Assembly: GCA_958405355.1 (NCBI GenBank)
Contig: CATYEA010000005.1
Span: 1-21,513, forward strand
Source of the DNA: an uncultured Lachnospiraceae bacterium
Lineage (GTDB): Bacteria; Bacillota; Clostridia; Lachnospirales; Lachnospiraceae
DNA length: 21,513 bases
Reading direction: 5' to 3'
Shown: positions 1 to 7,608 of the stretch, piece after piece
Layout: every line of letters starts with the position of its first letter
Numbering within the stretch: the stretch's first letter is position 1
Program-made: the position numbers and the translations under genes
Notes under the pieces: generated by a model
What the model was told of the DNA's origin: nothing
The model's input: the letters and a program-made list of their open reading frames with translations, nothing else
Database searches by the model: none

Positions 1-500
1 CCAAAAGAAACCGTATCACTGTAGCCTTCATAATCTCTGATATGCTGCTTTCCGCCGCCCAGAGCAAATGGAGAATAATAGGCTGCTGCCACAGCCCGCT
101 GAACCGGATTTTTACCTCTTACCACCGTTGGCCCGCCCACATTTTCGGCGCCTGTCTTTAACAGATATTCTATACATTTCGATATATAATCTCCGGCAAA
201 TTCCGTATGGGCATCCAGCCGGACAATATATTCACCCCTGGCTGCCTTAATACCAATGTTCACACCGCAGGAAATCGTCCCTTTCGGGTTTTTCAACATA
301 TGAATGTGTTCATAACGCCCTTCATACTCTCGAATGATCTCTTCCGTATCATCTTCCGATGGCCCTACAGCCAACAGCACCTCATGCCTGTCCCGCGGAT
401 AATCCTGTCTGAGCACCGAATCCAGACACGCCCGTATATATTTATGCTCATTCCTTACCGGAATCACTACCGAAACAAAGGGTAAACTTGCACCTTCCAT
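1..500 (-). CDS. Family 2 glycosyltransferase, ExoA-like (partial, 3' end outside window)
   Basis: The first 166 codons are visible; the C-terminal part lies left of position 1. The N terminus has the GT-A nucleotide-sugar fold pattern of GT2 enzymes: VSVVIPVRNE at residues 9-18, the DSVLRQDYP segment around 27-35, and a metal-binding DAH (RLDAHTEF, residues 94-101) in place of the usual DXD, as in ExoA-type succinoglycan glycosyltransferases. GT2 enzymes transfer a sugar from a nucleotide donor to a lipid-linked or surface polysaccharide; the acceptor cannot be told here. The ATG at 500 is chosen because GGAGG lies 7 nt upstream. An in-frame ATG at 536 has no Shine-Dalgarno sequence. No signal peptide is visible. 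A membrane tail could lie in the missing part. Confidence 0.85.
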   Translation of the reverse strand, partial: MEGASLPFVSVVIPVRNEHKYIRACLDSVLRQDYPRDRHEVLLAVGPSEDDTEEIIREYEGRYEHIHMLKNPKGTISCGVNIGIKAARGEYIVRLDAHTEFAGDYISKCIEYLLKTGAENVGGPTVVRGKNPVQRAVAAAYYSPFALGGGKQHIRDYEGYSDTVSF

Positions 501-556
501 GCCTGTACCTCCGCTTTTCAACAATCTGTCTTCCATAAAATAGTATATTTTCATTA

Positions 557-585
557 ATTATACTTGTATTATTTCGTCAAGTCAA
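557..585 (-). promoter_or_regulatory. Sigma-A-type promoter for the glycosyltransferase gene
   Basis: TTGACT (585-580), a 17-bp spacer and a perfect TATAAT (562-557) precede the glycosyltransferase start by about 57 nt. The match and spacing are close to consensus. Confidence 0.75.
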
Positions 586-603
586 ACCGAATTATACGGG
601 GCA

Positions 604-646
604 AAATAAAAGAATCCCTATAGTCCCTCACAGACAATGGGATTCT
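604..646 (-). terminator. Rho-independent terminator after the membrane-protein gene
   Basis: Perfect 8-bp arms (AGAATCCC, 611-618, and GGGATTCT, 639-646) are followed on the minus strand by TTTTATTTT. It lies about 60 nt past the stop of the membrane-protein gene and ends the hydrolase/transporter operon. Confidence 0.8.
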
Positions 647-703
647 CTTAATGACTCCTGAAATGATTGTTCATCTGCTATATGCCTCAAGCATCTCTTC
701 ATT

Positions 704-1888
704 TTAACCTATCCATGAAATCAATCCGACTGCGGCAGCAACTATCACCGTACTTACCGCCATTGCCATAACATTGCTTACCGTTCCGTGGATATAGGCC
801 GGTTTTCGGTCATTGAACCAGTCTGCCAACGGTGCGCCGATGATTCCGCTGATGATGCTGGCGACAAGGATAACAACCATGCGGTCCCCATACATTAAAA
901 CTACGGCTGGTGCTGTGCAGACCACCGGAACATAAGTGGCATACCATCCCAGTTCTCGATATTTCTGTGTGTAGAGAAACACACCGATACCGCCGCTGAT
1001 AAACTGCGAAAGAATAACCGCCGGGAGCATACCGCTTCCGCCGCCGCTTAAAATACCTGGACATAAAATAAATTCAATAATCATCCCGACAATCACAAAG
1101 GCTGACGCAATGTCGCTGCCCCAAAACTGAGGCTCCGTAAAATCTGCCACAGTTCTCCGCAGTACCCAAAAAGCAGTTGTTGTATCCACGGCCACCGCAT
1201 TGATATTTTCAGTCGGCCGAACCTCTGTCTTTTTTATCCATGGAAGTACATGGCAAATTGAGCCTGCTATGATACCAGTTACCGCCATAGCAAGAACATT
1301 ATTTACTGCGCCCGGAATGTTCAAAGATGCTGTCGCCTGTGAAATAATATAGGCTGTCGGCGTACACATCACTCCACCTAAGAACACCCCTGTTAAAAGA
1401 TTTGGAACATTCGGTCCATACATTAAAACCATGGACGGAGCCACACTAACAACGCAGATAAATGTTGGAATCCAGGTCAAACCCATATCAAACATATGTA
1501 GATAGCCAAAAAGATACTCTGTCACAAATAACGAAAGCACTTCCGATGCCAACACCCACGGCCAAATATGCGCCTGACCATAACATATTTCAATCCCCAT
1601 ATATTTTGTCTTTTTAACAGCTAACGCATATGCAATAAAACCACCGATAAATAAAAAAACCGTTGTGATTGCACCGGCAAAAAATTCCGGTTCCGTAAAG
1701 TTAATCAAAAACCAAAGTATCTGATTCCCCGGTTGTTCAATATTTGTAACAAGCTCCGCATAATCCGGCAGAACCTGAATATTCAAATTCCCCAGAGCTT
1801 TCAGCATAAAATACAAAACAAAACCTACAACTATAGTTAATACCAGTCCGGCCGGAGAACCATATTTCGCTTGTTCCTTTTTCATCAT
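704..1888 (-). CDS. Multispanning membrane protein with internal duplication, putative transporter
   Basis: A 394-residue, very hydrophobic protein that I cannot place in a known family. About ten membrane segments are suggested by eye. It contains two related halves: FTEPEF (64-69) matches FTEPQF (250-255), SVAPSMVLMYG (148-158) matches CTAPAVVLMYG (324-334), and VNNVLAMAV (195-203) matches VSNVMAMAV (370-378). An offset of about 175-186 residues indicates an ancient gene duplication, common in secondary transporters and channels. It lies 70 nt downstream of the nitrilase-family hydrolase gene in the same direction, so uptake or export of the hydrolase substrate or product is a reasonable inference. 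The start ATG is preceded by AAGGAGGG. A second ATG follows immediately (1885). No signal peptide is separable from the first membrane segment (residues 13-30). Confidence 0.8.
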   Translation of the reverse strand: MMKKEQAKYGSPAGLVLTIVVGFVLYFMLKALGNLNIQVLPDYAELVTNIEQPGNQILWFLINFTEPEFFAGAITTVFLFIGGFIAYALAVKKTKYMGIEICYGQAHIWPWVLASEVLSLFVTEYLFGYLHMFDMGLTWIPTFICVVSVAPSMVLMYGPNVPNLLTGVFLGGVMCTPTAYIISQATASLNIPGAVNNVLAMAVTGIIAGSICHVLPWIKKTEVRPTENINAVAVDTTTAFWVLRRTVADFTEPQFWGSDIASAFVIVGMIIEFILCPGILSGGGSGMLPAVILSQFISGGIGVFLYTQKYRELGWYATYVPVVCTAPAVVLMYGDRMVVILVASIISGIIGAPLADWFNDRKPAYIHGTVSNVMAMAVSTVIVAAAVGLISWIG

Positions 1889-1910
1889 AGTCTATCCCTC
1901 CTTATAGCAA

Positions 1911-1937
1911 AAGGGCGGATTTTGAATTCCCGCCCTT
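1911..1937 (-). promoter_or_regulatory. Intercistronic hairpin between hydrolase and membrane-protein genes
   Basis: Arms AAGGGCGG and CCGCCCTT (1911-1918 and 1930-1937) form a perfect 8-bp GC-rich stem, followed on the minus strand by TTTTGC just ahead of the next ribosome-binding site. The U-tract is short, so it is more likely a partial terminator or 3'-end stabilising hairpin than a full stop. It could make the upstream hydrolase message more abundant than the transporter message. Confidence 0.55.
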
Positions 1938-1958
1938 CCATCTCATTACCGTATATAT

Positions 1959-3776
1959 TTATTTAAAAAAATCATACACCGGTGCTTCCGAATCAATAAT
2001 CACGTCATATTCTGTCGGTTTTCTCATAAGTACAAGATCCTTTCTTCGAACAACATTCGTTGGATATGCAGAACCTGGAAGATTGCTTGTATCAATGACC
2101 ACTGTTGCAATTGCTTCTTCATTTTCACCAAGAATTTTCTCATTTCTTGGGAATAAGAAGGTATCCGGCTGGAAAATGCCGCTCCGGCCAAAGCAAGCTT
2201 CTCCCTGAACATAATCCCCTGTATAGTTGGCAAAGGCCGAGTAAACATTATTTTCACCGCCGCGCACTCTCCACAAATGCCAGTGTATTGTACTATAACC
2301 CATCGGAATCGGATAATTATGCCAGTTATTGGTGCCGGCCAATCCATACGGCTTCGCCTCATTCATCGCCGACGGGAAGCAAACGACATCGCATCCGGCC
2401 AAAGCCAGAATACGCGCCGGTTCAGGGAACATCGCATCATGACCAATAAGAATTCCAACACGTCCGATTGGTATATTAAAATGCGGAAATCCCAAATTCC
2501 CCGGTTCTGCCCATTCCTTATCAATCTCGCACAGATGTATCTTACGATATTTTCCTACAAGACCTTCCGGTCCGGTTAAAACTGCCGTATTATAAAGCTT
2601 ATCCTCCGCCTTTTCAACCATACCGGCAACAATATAGATATGATGTTTCATGGAGATATCAATCAAAGCCTTCACCGATGTGCCCGTTACCTCTTCCGCA
2701 AGAAGTTTTGCCTGTCCGGCATCAACCAATCCGGTCAATGTCAATTCAGGAAATACGATGAGTTCACTGCCTTCTGCAGCAGCCGCTGCCGTTTTCGCAG
2801 CAATCATTAATAAATTGGCCGATACATCGCCTTTTACCGGTTGGCACTGCGCCACCGAAATTTTTGATACCTTTCCTGCCGGAATCGGGTCATATCCATA
2901 CAATGTATGGAAATCCAGAGGATTCCAGAGATATGTATTCTGCATAATTTCCATATATTCTTTCGGACGCCGCTCCAGCATCTTGTTTCCGCCATTTTTA
3001 AATTCCTTGGAACGCGCTTTATCAATATCTACTTCTGCATACATAATCGCATCCGTATCTACATAATTCTCTATCGTTCCATCCGGATTGATTAAAACAG
3101 AGCCTCCGGCAAACTGTACGGTTCTTTCCAATCCAATACGATTGGCTTCAAGAACATAGCAGCCATTATCAAAAGCTCTGGTCAGCCAATATGGCGCCGG
3201 CGTCTTTTCAGCCAGCCAATTACTGATATGCACGATGACATCTGCCCCACGAAGGCCGTCAATACGTGCCGTCTCTACAAAATGAATATCCATACAAATC
3301 AGCATGGCGATATTGCCTATCGGTGTTTCAAAAACCTGATGGTCCAAATCTCCCTCTTTGCACCATTTCGGTTCTGCAATATAAGGATGTGATTTTCGAT
3401 GTGTTCCAATCCATCCCTCCGGTCCAATCAACGCTGCCGAATTGTAGTAAACATCGGTTTTTGGATCCACTTCCGGCATACCTACAACAATATAACAGTC
3501 ATACTTTTTGGCAATTTCGGCAAAACGGTCTGTCGTCGGCCCTGGAATTGGCTCTACATAAGGTTTGACTTCTGCTCTATCATACCAGCAATACCCTGTT
3601 GTACACATTTCCGGCGTTGCAATAAGTTTTGCTCCGTTTTCGGCCGCTTCCTCACACAGCTTTAACAATAACGACACATTTTTTTCTTTCTCGCCCAGTT
3701 TCGGATCCATATTGATTGCAGCAACCTTATATTTTGGATACACTGGCCTTTTTGCGCTTCCTACTGAAATACTCAT
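1959..3776 (-). CDS. Two-domain carbon-nitrogen hydrolase (nitrilase superfamily), second domain lacking catalytic Cys
   Basis: A 605-residue cytoplasmic protein made of two nitrilase-superfamily domains. The first (about 15-280) has the complete Glu-Lys-Cys triad: E56 in TPEMCTTG, K128 in HRKSHP and C161 in LICMDI. The second (about 303-590) keeps E344 in FPELTLTG and K412 in YRKIHL, but the cysteine position reads LIGHDAMFPE, with Gly445 where family members have Cys. The first domain should be able to hydrolyse an amide, nitrile or carbamoyl bond; the second is predicted to be inactive and structural or regulatory. Most family members have one domain of 260-350 residues, so the fusion is unusual. 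It is first in an operon with a membrane protein and divergent from an AraC-type response regulator. AAAGGAGG stands 7 nt before the ATG. The substrate cannot be told from sequence. Confidence 0.88.
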   Translation of the reverse strand: MSISVGSAKRPVYPKYKVAAINMDPKLGEKEKNVSLLLKLCEEAAENGAKLIATPEMCTTGYCWYDRAEVKPYVEPIPGPTTDRFAEIAKKYDCYIVVGMPEVDPKTDVYYNSAALIGPEGWIGTHRKSHPYIAEPKWCKEGDLDHQVFETPIGNIAMLICMDIHFVETARIDGLRGADVIVHISNWLAEKTPAPYWLTRAFDNGCYVLEANRIGLERTVQFAGGSVLINPDGTIENYVDTDAIMYAEVDIDKARSKEFKNGGNKMLERRPKEYMEIMQNTYLWNPLDFHTLYGYDPIPAGKVSKISVAQCQPVKGDVSANLLMIAAKTAAAAAEGSELIVFPELTLTGLVDAGQAKLLAEEVTGTSVKALIDISMKHHIYIVAGMVEKAEDKLYNTAVLTGPEGLVGKYRKIHLCEIDKEWAEPGNLGFPHFNIPIGRVGILIGHDAMFPEPARILALAGCDVVCFPSAMNEAKPYGLAGTNNWHNYPIPMGYSTIHWHLWRVRGGENNVYSAFANYTGDYVQGEACFGRSGIFQPDTFLFPRNEKILGENEEAIATVVIDTSNLPGSAYPTNVVRRKDLVLMRKPTEYDVIIDSEAPVYDFFK

Positions 3777-3835
3777 AATAAAACCTCCTTTGTTTTAAGT
3801 GTGAATCCCACATTTGTTACCTTCCTGATAATTTA

Positions 3836-3841
3836 ATTATA
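3836..3841 (-). promoter_or_regulatory. Candidate -10 element of the hydrolase operon, weak -35
   Basis: TATAAT (3841-3836) lies about 60 nt before the hydrolase start. The hexamer 17 bp upstream is TTTTTC, a poor -35, as expected for a promoter that needs an activator. The divergent AraC-type regulator is the obvious candidate; no clear pair of direct-repeat operators could be assigned by eye. Confidence 0.4.
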
Positions 3842-3917
3842 GAATGAACACACTTTTTGAAAAAGGCAAAAAACTCACAGCTTACCCCGATAAAAGTTAG
3901 ACAAATTATCTCTGACA

Positions 3918-3946
3918 TTGATATTTTTTTCTTTTTTCCGTATAAT
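3918..3946 (+). promoter_or_regulatory. Promoter of the AraC-type response regulator gene
   Basis: TTGATA (3918-3923), 17-bp spacer, TATAAT (3941-3946). The start codon follows at 3984 with GGAGG at 3972-3976. This is a strong, apparently constitutive sigma-A-type promoter. Confidence 0.7.
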
Positions 3947-3983
3947 AAAATCATAACTTCTATAAAGATTCGGAGGTGTACAC

Positions 3984-5072
3984 ATGTATCATATTCTAAT
4001 CGTCGATGACAAAGAAATTTTCCAACGTACAATCCGAAGAATGCGCTTTTTTACAGAATATGGCGACAAATTTAAAATCGTGGGTTCAGCCAAGAATGGT
4101 CTTGAAGCACTGGAATATTTAAGACACAATCACGTTGACATCACATTAACAGACATTCGAATGCCTGTTATGGACGGAATCAGTCTTCTAAAAAAAATCC
4201 AATCCGAAGACTTATGTAAATGTACGATTTTATTAAGTGAATACTCCGATTTTAAATATGCCAAACAGGGTTTAATCAATGGAGCCTTTGATTATCTCTT
4301 AAAACCTGTCGATGATCAGATTCTTTATGAAACCTTTCAAAGAGCAGCAAAGCACCTCCAAATCCTGAACACGGAAAACACGAAATTGTCAGCAGATATT
4401 ACTAAAATTTCCAAAGGAATATTATCCTATACAGACATACAATTTGAAGACTCTATGGAAACGCTGTTCTCCGACATTCAAGCTGCGCTTCACTCTACAC
4501 AACCCAAGTATGCGTCTGTCGATGATATTTCATCAAGCTTCCAGGCAAACATCCGAATGTATCATCCGTATATCCATCTCTATCTCCCGATGGAACGAAT
4601 CTTTTGCAGCGAAGACCTCATGCCCGCCGAAATAAATCCGATGCGTCGTCCCGAATTGTCGCTCCGATTTTTTCGCCATGAAACCACCATGTTTCGAATA
4701 TCCTCCAAGCATCCAACGATCCAAAAACTTCTCCACGAAACACTTAACCATATTGAAGATAACTATAGACTTCAAGATTTTGCCGAAGAGCATCATATAA
4801 ACAAAAACTATTTAAGCACATTATTCAAAAAAGAAACCGGAATTTATTACAAAGATCTGCATCAATGCTACAAAATTTCCCGCGCAAAAATTCTTCTTAC
4901 ACAAACCGATCTTAAAATCATTACTATTGCCAATCAACTGAATTTTGCCGATAGCGATTACTTTAGCTCAATATTTAAAAAGCTTACGGGTACCACTCCT
5001 CGAAAATTTTCCTGGGATACGGAAATAAAAGCTTATTATGCCCGCACATCTGCCCTATTAAAAAAACAGTGA
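3984..5072 (+). CDS. Two-component response regulator, REC plus AraC-type DNA-binding domain
   Basis: A 362-residue protein. The N-terminal receiver domain (1-120) has the acidic pair D9/D10, phosphoacceptor D57 (TLTDIRMPVMDG), switch S85 and K107 in LLKPVD. A middle region (about 120-245) has no recognisable domain. The C-terminal 100 residues are an AraC/XylS double helix-turn-helix, ending in the typical YFSSIFKKLTGTTPRKF-type signature. This YesN-like architecture binds DNA and activates transcription once phosphorylated. It is transcribed away from the hydrolase/transporter operon and is tail-to-tail with the hybrid sensor kinase, its probable partner. Activation of the divergent operon is an inference from position. 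The start is set by GGAGG 7 nt before the ATG. Confidence 0.92.
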   Translation: MYHILIVDDKEIFQRTIRRMRFFTEYGDKFKIVGSAKNGLEALEYLRHNHVDITLTDIRMPVMDGISLLKKIQSEDLCKCTILLSEYSDFKYAKQGLINGAFDYLLKPVDDQILYETFQRAAKHLQILNTENTKLSADITKISKGILSYTDIQFEDSMETLFSDIQAALHSTQPKYASVDDISSSFQANIRMYHPYIHLYLPMERIFCSEDLMPAEINPMRRPELSLRFFRHETTMFRISSKHPTIQKLLHETLNHIEDNYRLQDFAEEHHINKNYLSTLFKKETGIYYKDLHQCYKISRAKILLTQTDLKIITIANQLNFADSDYFSSIFKKLTGTTPRKFSWDTEIKAYYARTSALLKKQ

Positions 5073-5107
5073 TAAAATGAACAAATTCATTTTACCGCTG
5101 TTTTTAT
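5063..5107. terminator. Bidirectional terminator between the convergent regulator and kinase genes
   Basis: A long stem (about 16 bp with one or two mismatches; arms 5066-5081 and 5086-5101) is flanked by A-run on the left and TTTTTATTT on the right. It overlaps the stop codon of the plus-strand regulator and lies immediately after the stop of the minus-strand kinase, so it can serve both. Confidence 0.75.
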
Positions 5108-7144
5108 TTAATAGTGGATTCTATGATACATAAGATTATACTGAATGTTCGGTGCATCTTTGCCGCACGCTTTCAAGCCGCCTTTCACGCCAATTTCACT
5201 TTCAATTGCACGCTCAACAAAAGTCGAATATATCTTCTCGTATTCCGCAAGCACCTTAATCTGATGGTTTTCATCAACATAATAAAGACGTTCATCCCGG
5301 ATTACGTGATGATCTTCACCTCGTATAGTAACCGTCCCACCTGGCCCGTCAAAACTGATTTCTCCGGATTCCAAAGCCTCTATGACAGCCTCCGTCTCTG
5401 TTGTACCCGCCTTTTCTACCGCTGCTTTATAAAGATATACTGCCGTGTATGCTGTTTCAGCATCAAATTCAACATAAGGCATCTCGTCTTCAGAATACCT
5501 CTCGTGCATCATCTTCGTAAAACGTTTAGCAGCCGGCGTTTGAAGTTCTTCAATGTAGGAACTCATAAAGTAAGTATTTGCCATAACCGGTGCTGCCCAT
5601 TCTTTATGTAGATGTGATAAACCAATACCTATCGTAGAAATTAAAGGAACATCTTTTAACCCCATTTTATACCATTCTCTGTAAAACCCATTCTGATTCC
5701 GACTCACACAAAATGAAATGACTATATCTGGTTTGGCAGCCCGAATATTCTCAATCGTTTTATCATAATCCGTTTTTAACACTGAAAAATATTCCACATT
5801 TACCACAGAGCCTCCAATTTTCTCCATATAATCCCTGGTACATTCCGCCATCAAAACACCATAATTGTAATCTGCCGCAACAACATAACAGCGCTTGCCA
5901 TAAATCGCACAAAGATACTCCAACATCGGATAAAGATTATGCTCTGGCGCAGAAGAAATGCAAAAGGTGTAATGATCTGCCAAACCTCCTTCATAGAGTG
6001 CATTAAAAAAGTACGGAATCCCTTGTTTATTACATACTTTACGAATTTCCTCCCGCGCCGAAGAAAGTTGCCCTCCCATAATCACATCTACTTTTTCAAT
6101 CTCTGCTAACTCCCAGACAATTTCGGAAACTTTTGCCCCATCCGATTTAAAATCCCGAATCACCAAACGAAGCTTTTTCCCATTAATTCCTCCGGACTCA
6201 TTAATTTCCCTAGCGGCCTGTTCATAAGCATATCTTCTGGCTGGTGCAATTACGGCATAGCTGCCTTCGTAGGCACCAATAATTCCTATTGCAATCTCAT
6301 TTCTTTTCCGCTCCTCAATAGCAACTTCCCGTTCAGGAATTAATACGATACGCTTCGGAAACTTTAAGGTGACCGTACATCCATTATTCATACAGCCAAG
6401 AATATCCACCTCTCCGCCCATTCGTTCCACGGCACGCTTAACAATTGACAATCCAATACCATTACCCTCATATTCATCAGACAAATGCGCACGTTCAAAC
6501 ATTCCAAACAAATCCGCTGCATATTTCATATCAAAACCTACGCCATTATCCTCAAAGCAATAATTATATGTATTTTGGTCCTCATAAGCATAAACACGCA
6601 TTCTCGGCTTTTCCGAATTTCGCATAAACTTTACGGCATTTGATAAAATATTATTAAACATCTGCCGCATCAAAAAAGAATCTCCTATCAAATTCGGAAT
6701 ATCTTCCACAACCAGTCGAACATCCTTGCTCTTATAACTTTCCAGTACAGAAGTGAAACACTCTACAATCATCCCTTCCATATCTATGATTTCTCTATTT
6801 AAAATCACTTCATTTAAAACCGAATACCTCATTAACATCTGAATCATTTCCCGCGACTCCGCGCAAATTTTCTGGATAGCAATCAGATCCTTCAAAGATT
6901 GTACATCCATCATTTTCCCGCTGTCTTCTGAAATCATATCCGCATAAAGACTGATTTCCTGGAACGGCGCTTTCAGCTCATGGGCCACCATACTCATATA
7001 ATGCTCCATATCATTAACAACTTGATTTGCCTCACGAATCGATTTACTATTCATCACTTCAATACGATTTCTTAATTCCTGATTCTCTTCGCGCAATGCT
7101 CGAATCATCTCTTTTGTCGCATTCACTTCATTTCCCTTCTCCAT
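5108..7144 (-). CDS. Soluble histidine kinase fused to a C-terminal periplasmic-binding-protein-like (AmiC/UrtA-type) sensor domain
   Basis: A 678-residue protein with no signal peptide and no membrane segment. A short coiled-coil-like N terminus (10-45) leads to a HisKA domain with H55 (MVAHELKAPF), then a HATPase domain: N box NNILSNAVKFM (164-174), G1 DNGVGFD (199-205), G2 GNGIGLSIVKR (227-237). From about residue 283 a type I periplasmic binding fold begins (IAIGIIGAYEGS, then INESGGINGKKLRLV), resembling the Leu/urea/short-chain-amide group (UrtA, AmiC), and runs to about 620. So a solute-binding domain that is normally extracytoplasmic appears inside the cell, attached behind a kinase. 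AmiC is a known cytosolic amide sensor of this fold, which fits the neighbouring nitrilase-type hydrolase. The start at 7144 is favoured over an upstream in-frame ATG at 7174, because GGGGAGGAGGAG directly precedes it. No convincing promoter is seen between it and the upstream tRNA terminator. Confidence 0.88.
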   Translation of the reverse strand: MEKGNEVNATKEMIRALREENQELRNRIEVMNSKSIREANQVVNDMEHYMSMVAHELKAPFQEISLYADMISEDSGKMMDVQSLKDLIAIQKICAESREMIQMLMRYSVLNEVILNREIIDMEGMIVECFTSVLESYKSKDVRLVVEDIPNLIGDSFLMRQMFNNILSNAVKFMRNSEKPRMRVYAYEDQNTYNYCFEDNGVGFDMKYAADLFGMFERAHLSDEYEGNGIGLSIVKRAVERMGGEVDILGCMNNGCTVTLKFPKRIVLIPEREVAIEERKRNEIAIGIIGAYEGSYAVIAPARRYAYEQAAREINESGGINGKKLRLVIRDFKSDGAKVSEIVWELAEIEKVDVIMGGQLSSAREEIRKVCNKQGIPYFFNALYEGGLADHYTFCISSAPEHNLYPMLEYLCAIYGKRCYVVAADYNYGVLMAECTRDYMEKIGGSVVNVEYFSVLKTDYDKTIENIRAAKPDIVISFCVSRNQNGFYREWYKMGLKDVPLISTIGIGLSHLHKEWAAPVMANTYFMSSYIEELQTPAAKRFTKMMHERYSEDEMPYVEFDAETAYTAVYLYKAAVEKAGTTETEAVIEALESGEISFDGPGGTVTIRGEDHHVIRDERLYYVDENHQIKVLAEYEKIYSTFVERAIESEIGVKGGLKACGKDAPNIQYNLMYHRIHY

Positions 7145-7201
7145 ATCTCTCCTCCTCCCCAAATGTAAACACACCCCGTAATCGCATGAAAATAGACTGC
7201 C

Positions 7202-7253
7202 AAAAAAGAAAAAGCACCAGATACCCTAAAATCAAGGGGATTCTGGTGCTTTT
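7202..7253 (-). terminator. Rho-independent terminator of the tRNA-Pro gene
   Basis: On the minus strand AAAGCACCAGAATCCCC pairs with AGGGTATCTGGTGCTTT (two imperfect positions), followed by TTTTTCTTTTTT. It begins 7 nt after the tRNA 3' end. Confidence 0.85.
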
Positions 7254-7259
7254 CCATCG

Positions 7260-7333
7260 TCGAAGCGACGTGATTCGAACACGCGACCTCTGCGTCCCGA
7301 ACGCAGCGCTCTACCAAACTGAGCCACGCTTCG
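7260..7333 (-). tRNA. tRNA-Pro (anticodon CGG)
   Basis: The minus strand folds into a complete cloverleaf. It has a 7-bp acceptor stem (CGAAGCG/CGCTTCG) with discriminator A, a D arm GCTC...GAGC, an anticodon stem CTGCG/CGCAG with loop TTCGGGA (anticodon CGG, reading CCG), a variable loop AGGTC, and a T arm GCGTG-TTCGAAT-CACGT. The 3' CCA is not encoded and must be added by the CCA-adding enzyme. Confidence 0.95.
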
Positions 7334-7345
7334 ATGTGCTATATT

Positions 7346-7374
7346 ATTTTAACGCTTTTCCCTCAAAAAATCAA
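7346..7374 (-). promoter_or_regulatory. Promoter of the tRNA-Pro gene
   Basis: TTGATT (7374-7369), 17-bp spacer, TAAAAT (7351-7346). Transcription would begin a few bases before the mature tRNA 5' end at 7333. Confidence 0.65.
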
Positions 7375-7608
7375 TATATTTTTTAAAAAATGTTTTTTCC
7401 CGACTTCATATTTATTCCATCTAAAATTAACATTTTTTTCACATCCTACCCACATATTTTTCACAAGACATGGATATACTATAGTCATCAAAAGAAATTT
7501 TGATAGATTTTTTCATAACACCATCCGAAAGGATGGACCCTCCCCCTTTTAATGATAAGAATACTGAAGGAAGCCGCATAATGCGGCTTTTTTCAGTTTC
7601 TAAACAAA
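7375..7608. other. Non-coding stretch between tRNA-Pro and the DUF362 gene
   Basis: No coding region is supported here. It is AT-rich up to about 7470. A hairpin CCATCC-GAAA-GGATGG (about 7523-7538) is followed by the terminator-like hairpin at 7563-7597. On the plus strand TATAGT at 7480-7485 with TTTTTC 17 bp upstream is a weak possible promoter. Together these might make a plus-strand small RNA of about 110 nt; I recognise no RNA family. Confidence 0.4.
7563..7597. terminator. Terminator hairpin at the end of the 12-kb operon
   Basis: AGCCGC (7572-7577) and GCGGCT (7583-7588) form a strong stem around ATAAT. An outer arm ACTGAA/TTCAGT (7563-7568 and 7592-7597) extends it. The six-T run (7588-7593) is on the plus strand. 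On the minus strand the tail (ATTCTTATC) is poor, but the hairpin lies only 12 nt past the DUF362 stop codon, so it probably marks the 3' end of that operon. Confidence 0.6.

Noticed and set aside
7145..7174. Ten-codon N-terminal extension of the kinase from an ATG at 7174
   Set aside because: The extension encodes the purine-rich ribosome-binding site itself, and GGGGAGGAGG is ideally placed for the ATG at 7144.
7565..7590. GAAGGAAGC sequence resembling the conserved loop of the signal recognition particle RNA
   Set aside because: The surrounding bases form a simple terminator hairpin and lack the flanking stems and GGUGCUGUU-like segments of SRP RNA.
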